Assembly: GCA_003725745.1 (NCBI GenBank)
Contig: RHDP01000001.1
Location: forward strand, 2,571,501-2,635,500
Reading direction: 5' to 3'
DNA: 64,000 nt
DNA from: Streptomyces sp. I6
Lineage (GTDB): Bacteria; Actinomycetota; Actinomycetes; Streptomycetales; Streptomycetaceae
Position 1 is the stretch's first letter. The number at the start of each line of letters is the position of its first letter. The notes beneath the pieces were generated by a model. It worked only from the letters and a program-made list of their open reading frames with translations. It ran no database searches and was not told where the DNA came from. Below are positions 61,894 through 64,000 of the stretch, in pieces. A program made the position numbers and the translations under genes.

Positions 61894-62384
61894 GATCCCC
61901 ACCCCTTGGTATCGGCTGCCGTGCGGACTGGTCCAGGGTCACCGGGCGTGAGGTGCCGGCGGAAGGCGCACCGCTGCCCGACCCGGTGCACGGCGGCGCA
62001 AGCCGGGTGCCCGGGGCGCACGTTGGGACTCCGCGGACGGCCGGAACGCTGGAACTCCACTGGACGGCCGAGGCGCGGGTACTGCACGTTCATGCCGTGC
62101 TTCTCGCGTTTCCCGGAGCAGAAGGGCCGGTCCGCGACCATACGGCCGACAGGCAGGAGCGTGCCGTTCACGATCACGGTCACGATCACGGTCACGATCA
62201 CTAACGCCGTCGTCGCCACGGCCCGCATCGTGTCGGGCAGGGTGGGCGCGAAGCCGGCCCAGAGTGAGACGGCCTCGGTGACCTACCGATCGGCGGTCGT
62301 GACCCGGACACCGAACCCAGCCGCGAGCCGGGCACCCGCGTGTTCCACGCCTCAGGTGGGCGAGTGTGAGCAGGAGGCTGCGGC
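61894..62384. other. Intergenic region with a short repeat
   Basis: No gene I can support. Positions ~62165-62203 contain three tandem copies of CACGATCACGGT. On the minus strand these would encode a hydrophobic V-I-V-T repeat inside an open frame of ~120 codons (GTG at 62228), which might be a small membrane protein but lacks a ribosome site. Confidence 0.35.
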
Positions 62385-62986
62385 ATGACTGAGCGCAAGG
62401 TACGCCCGCTGCTGTTCCTGGACGTCGACGGGCCTCTCCTGCCGTTCGGCGACGGCACGCAGCACGAGCCGTCGGGCACCGCGACGGATTCACACCTGAC
62501 GCGGCTCGATCCGCGCGTCGGGACTCGCCTGGCGGCACTGCCGTGCGAGCTGGTCTGGGCCACCACCTGGGAGGAAGAGGCTACACCGACATAGCACCGC
62601 GACTCTGCCTGCCGCCCCTGCCGGTCGTGCACTGGCCGGAAACCTCCGACACGCATGAACGCGAGGACCAGTGGTTCGGGCTCCACTGGAAGACCCGAAC
62701 CCTGGTGGCATGGGCGGACGGACGCCCGTTCGGCTGGGTCGACGACGAGATCACCGACGCCGATCGGGACTGGGTGTCCGTCCACCACCCCACCCCGGCC
62801 CTCCTCCACCGCATCGTGTCGTCCCGCGGCCTCACCGACGACGACTTCACGGTCCTCGGTCAATGGCTACGGACCATGTGGGGCTCCCACGACGATCCAC
62901 AGGAATCGACCGTCGCTCTTCTCCAGGTAGACGACCCGTCTACCAGGGGGTTCACCGTATTGCCCGCCCAACCACCGAGTCCTTGA
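62385..62986 (+). CDS. HAD-like hypothetical protein (frameshifted as sequenced)
   Basis: ATG 62385 has AGGAGG 9 nt upstream. The N-terminus holds the HAD nucleophile motif FLDVDGPL (~10-17) and the conserved P-C-E-L-V-W-A-T-T-W. The frame then stops at 62594. The continuation is in another frame: DIAPRLCLPPLPVVHWP, H-W-K-T-R-T-L-V, F-G-W-V-D-D-E-I and D-W-V-S-V-H-H-P, ending at 62986. One base missing near 62578-62581 explains it. This family is common in Streptomyces with unknown substrate. Confidence 0.75.
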
Positions 62987-63285
62987 GGCAGGTTGGGAGA
63001 AGCTCAGTGCTTTCGCCCCCTGGGTAGGCTATCGGCGCGGTTGCAGCGGTGCTGCGCCCGCAGGGGGCGGCCGCCGAAGGGTCTGAGTCCCCCTGCCACC
63101 GACGCCGCCGTAGCGCACACCGTCGCCGGGATGCCGCCCGCCCCTGAGTGGCAGCACGGCCGAAGAGCGCGCACGGCCCGGGACGGCGGACCGCCGCGAC
63201 GGCGAAAAGATCAACCGGGTCCTTCGTTTGGGACCGTCCGGAGCGGCAATGTTCGGGTTGTGGGGGTCCCGGCTTGGAGGACCAA

Positions 63286-63441
63286 ATGATCATCCTCGGA
63301 CTTATCCTTCTGATCATCGGACTGGTCACCGGCATCGGCGTCCTGTGGACCATAGGCATCATCCTGCTCGCGGTCGGAGCGCTGCTCTGGGTGCTCGGGG
63401 CGATGGGCCACGCGGTCGGCGGCCGGCGCCACTTCTACTGA
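63286..63441 (+). CDS. Small DUF6131-type membrane protein
   Basis: 51 residues, ATG with GGAGG 7 nt upstream. Two hydrophobic helices (I-I-L-G-L-I-L-L-I-I-G-L-V-T-G-I and W-T-I-G-I-I-L-L-A-V-G-A-L-L-W-V-L-G-A) joined by a Gly turn, then a short basic tail G-G-R-R-H-F-Y. Small proteins of this kind are widespread in Streptomyces and linked to stress regulation by some annotations; function unknown. Confidence 0.8.
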   Translation: MIILGLILLIIGLVTGIGVLWTIGIILLAVGALLWVLGAMGHAVGGRRHFY

Positions 63442-63582
63442 CCCGGCACGACGTGCGGTGACCGGGCGGCACCCGTACCGGCCCGGCACACTCTCCGCCG
63501 GCCCGGCGCCGCTGCCTCCGGTGACCGGCGTCCCCTCCCACCCCGGAGCGAATCGCGCGGACGCGCCCCGCAGGCCGCGCCG

Positions 63583-64000
63583 CTAACGCCCCGCCGTGAG
63601 CGCGGCGACGGCGTCCGCGGTCCAGTGGCCCGCGGCGCCCGGACAGGCCGCGAGATAGGCGGCGATTCCGGACGCCGGCCAGGCGCCGGCGTCCAGCAGT
63701 CCGGCGACGAGATGGCGCAGATAGGCGGCGGACGGCCGGGTCCACTCCACGTCGTCGAGCGACCAGGGGGCCGTGAAGGTCAGCACGGGCACACCGTCCA
63801 GGACTCCCGGGCAGACGAGTGTCTCGTACCTGCCGCTGCCGAGTTCCGCTCTCCCGCGGGTCAGGGCCTCCGAGAGGTCCAGGTCGGCCCCCGGGTCTCG
63901 GTACATCTCCTGGGCCACGATGTCCGAGAACTGCGCGGCGGTCACCAGATGCGCGCGGGCCAGGACCGTACCGGCCGCGGCGGGATCGTAGAACGCCCGG
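63583..64000 (-). CDS. Conserved actinobacterial protein, 3' part (5' end outside window)
   Basis: The leftward gene enters from the window edge. The visible ~138 residues begin R-A-F-Y-D-P-A-A-A-G-T-V-L-A-R-A-H-L-V, then AQEMYRDPGADLDL, G-R-Y-E-T-L-V-C-P-G, L-T-F-T-A-P-W, S-A-A-Y-L-R-H-L and a final H-W-T-A-D-A-V-A-A-L. I recall Streptomyces homologues with this tail and an N-terminus like the gamma-glutamylcyclotransferase fold; that half is not visible, so no activity is assigned. Confidence 0.6.
   Translation of the reverse strand, partial: RAFYDPAAAGTVLARAHLVTAAQFSDIVAQEMYRDPGADLDLSEALTRGRAELGSGRYETLVCPGVLDGVPVLTFTAPWSLDDVEWTRPSAAYLRHLVAGLLDAGAWPASGIAAYLAACPGAAGHWTADAVAALTAGR

Overview
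The window looks like a chromosomal segment of Streptomyces or a very close relative. It is very GC-rich with strong G/C third-position bias, uses many GTG and a few TTG starts, and carries a housekeeping order (mfd, tRNA-Gln-glmU-prs-rplY-pth, ppc, desaturase-TetR, tam-tamR, galE, an ABC-F gene, ispE-ksgA-rpfB, tatD, rsmI, a protein mannosyltransferase) that from memory matches the core chromosome of S. coelicolor around SCO3105-SCO3155. I could not run a search to confirm this.

Layout. 1-7.9 kb: end of an N-6 adenine methylase-like gene, secreted or membrane proteins (DUF4190/DUF4352 type, a lipoprotein, a lamin-tail protein), an HNH nuclease lipoprotein, a GNAT enzyme and a secreted beta-helix protein. 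7.9-18.6 kb: mfd, an FtsX-type ABC exporter pair, an MFS exporter and a DivIVA-like coiled-coil protein. 18.6-25.3 kb is the accessory heart of the window: a TnpB-only IS200/IS605-type element, then a four-gene divergent island that mixes deaminase, HNH/WHH nuclease and SUKH immunity-type domains. 25.7-28.4 kb: an orphan histidine kinase and a tandem-HTH, LAGLIDADG-like protein next to tRNA-Gln. 28.5-33.2 kb: glmU, prs, rplY, pth and a small membrane protein. 33.6-38.2 kb: ppc, a fatty-acid desaturase and its TetR regulator. 38.8-44.5 kb: tam/tamR, two LuxR-type response regulators, a GNAT and a decayed gal locus. 44.6-47.6 kb: a large collagen-like surface protein. 48.3-52.7 kb: an ABC-F protein, an XRE/DUF397 pair and an acyltransferase. 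52.9-61.3 kb: ispE, ksgA, rpfB, tatD, a zinc-ribbon protein, rsmI and the mannosyltransferase. 61.7-64 kb: small hypothetical genes.

Two themes cross the window. First, about ten genes, including the normally intact mfd, glmU and tatD, are split by an apparent loss of exactly one base, nearly always in a short G/C run. In the MFS gene an internal repeat shows the loss directly (113 versus 114 bp period). This points to systematic base-calling or assembly deletions rather than ten real pseudogenes, so these genes are annotated as single loci with the suspected site given. Second, perfect or near-perfect short tandem arrays lie exactly at the stop codons of several genes (prs, the small membrane protein after pth, ispE, the histidine kinase).

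The best candidates for unusual biology are the deaminase/WHH-nuclease/SUKH island, the TnpB element with its possible guide RNA and its apparently decaying protein, the tandem-HTH/LAGLIDADG-like protein beside the tRNA gene, and the collagen-like protein of about 240 Gly-X-Y triplets.
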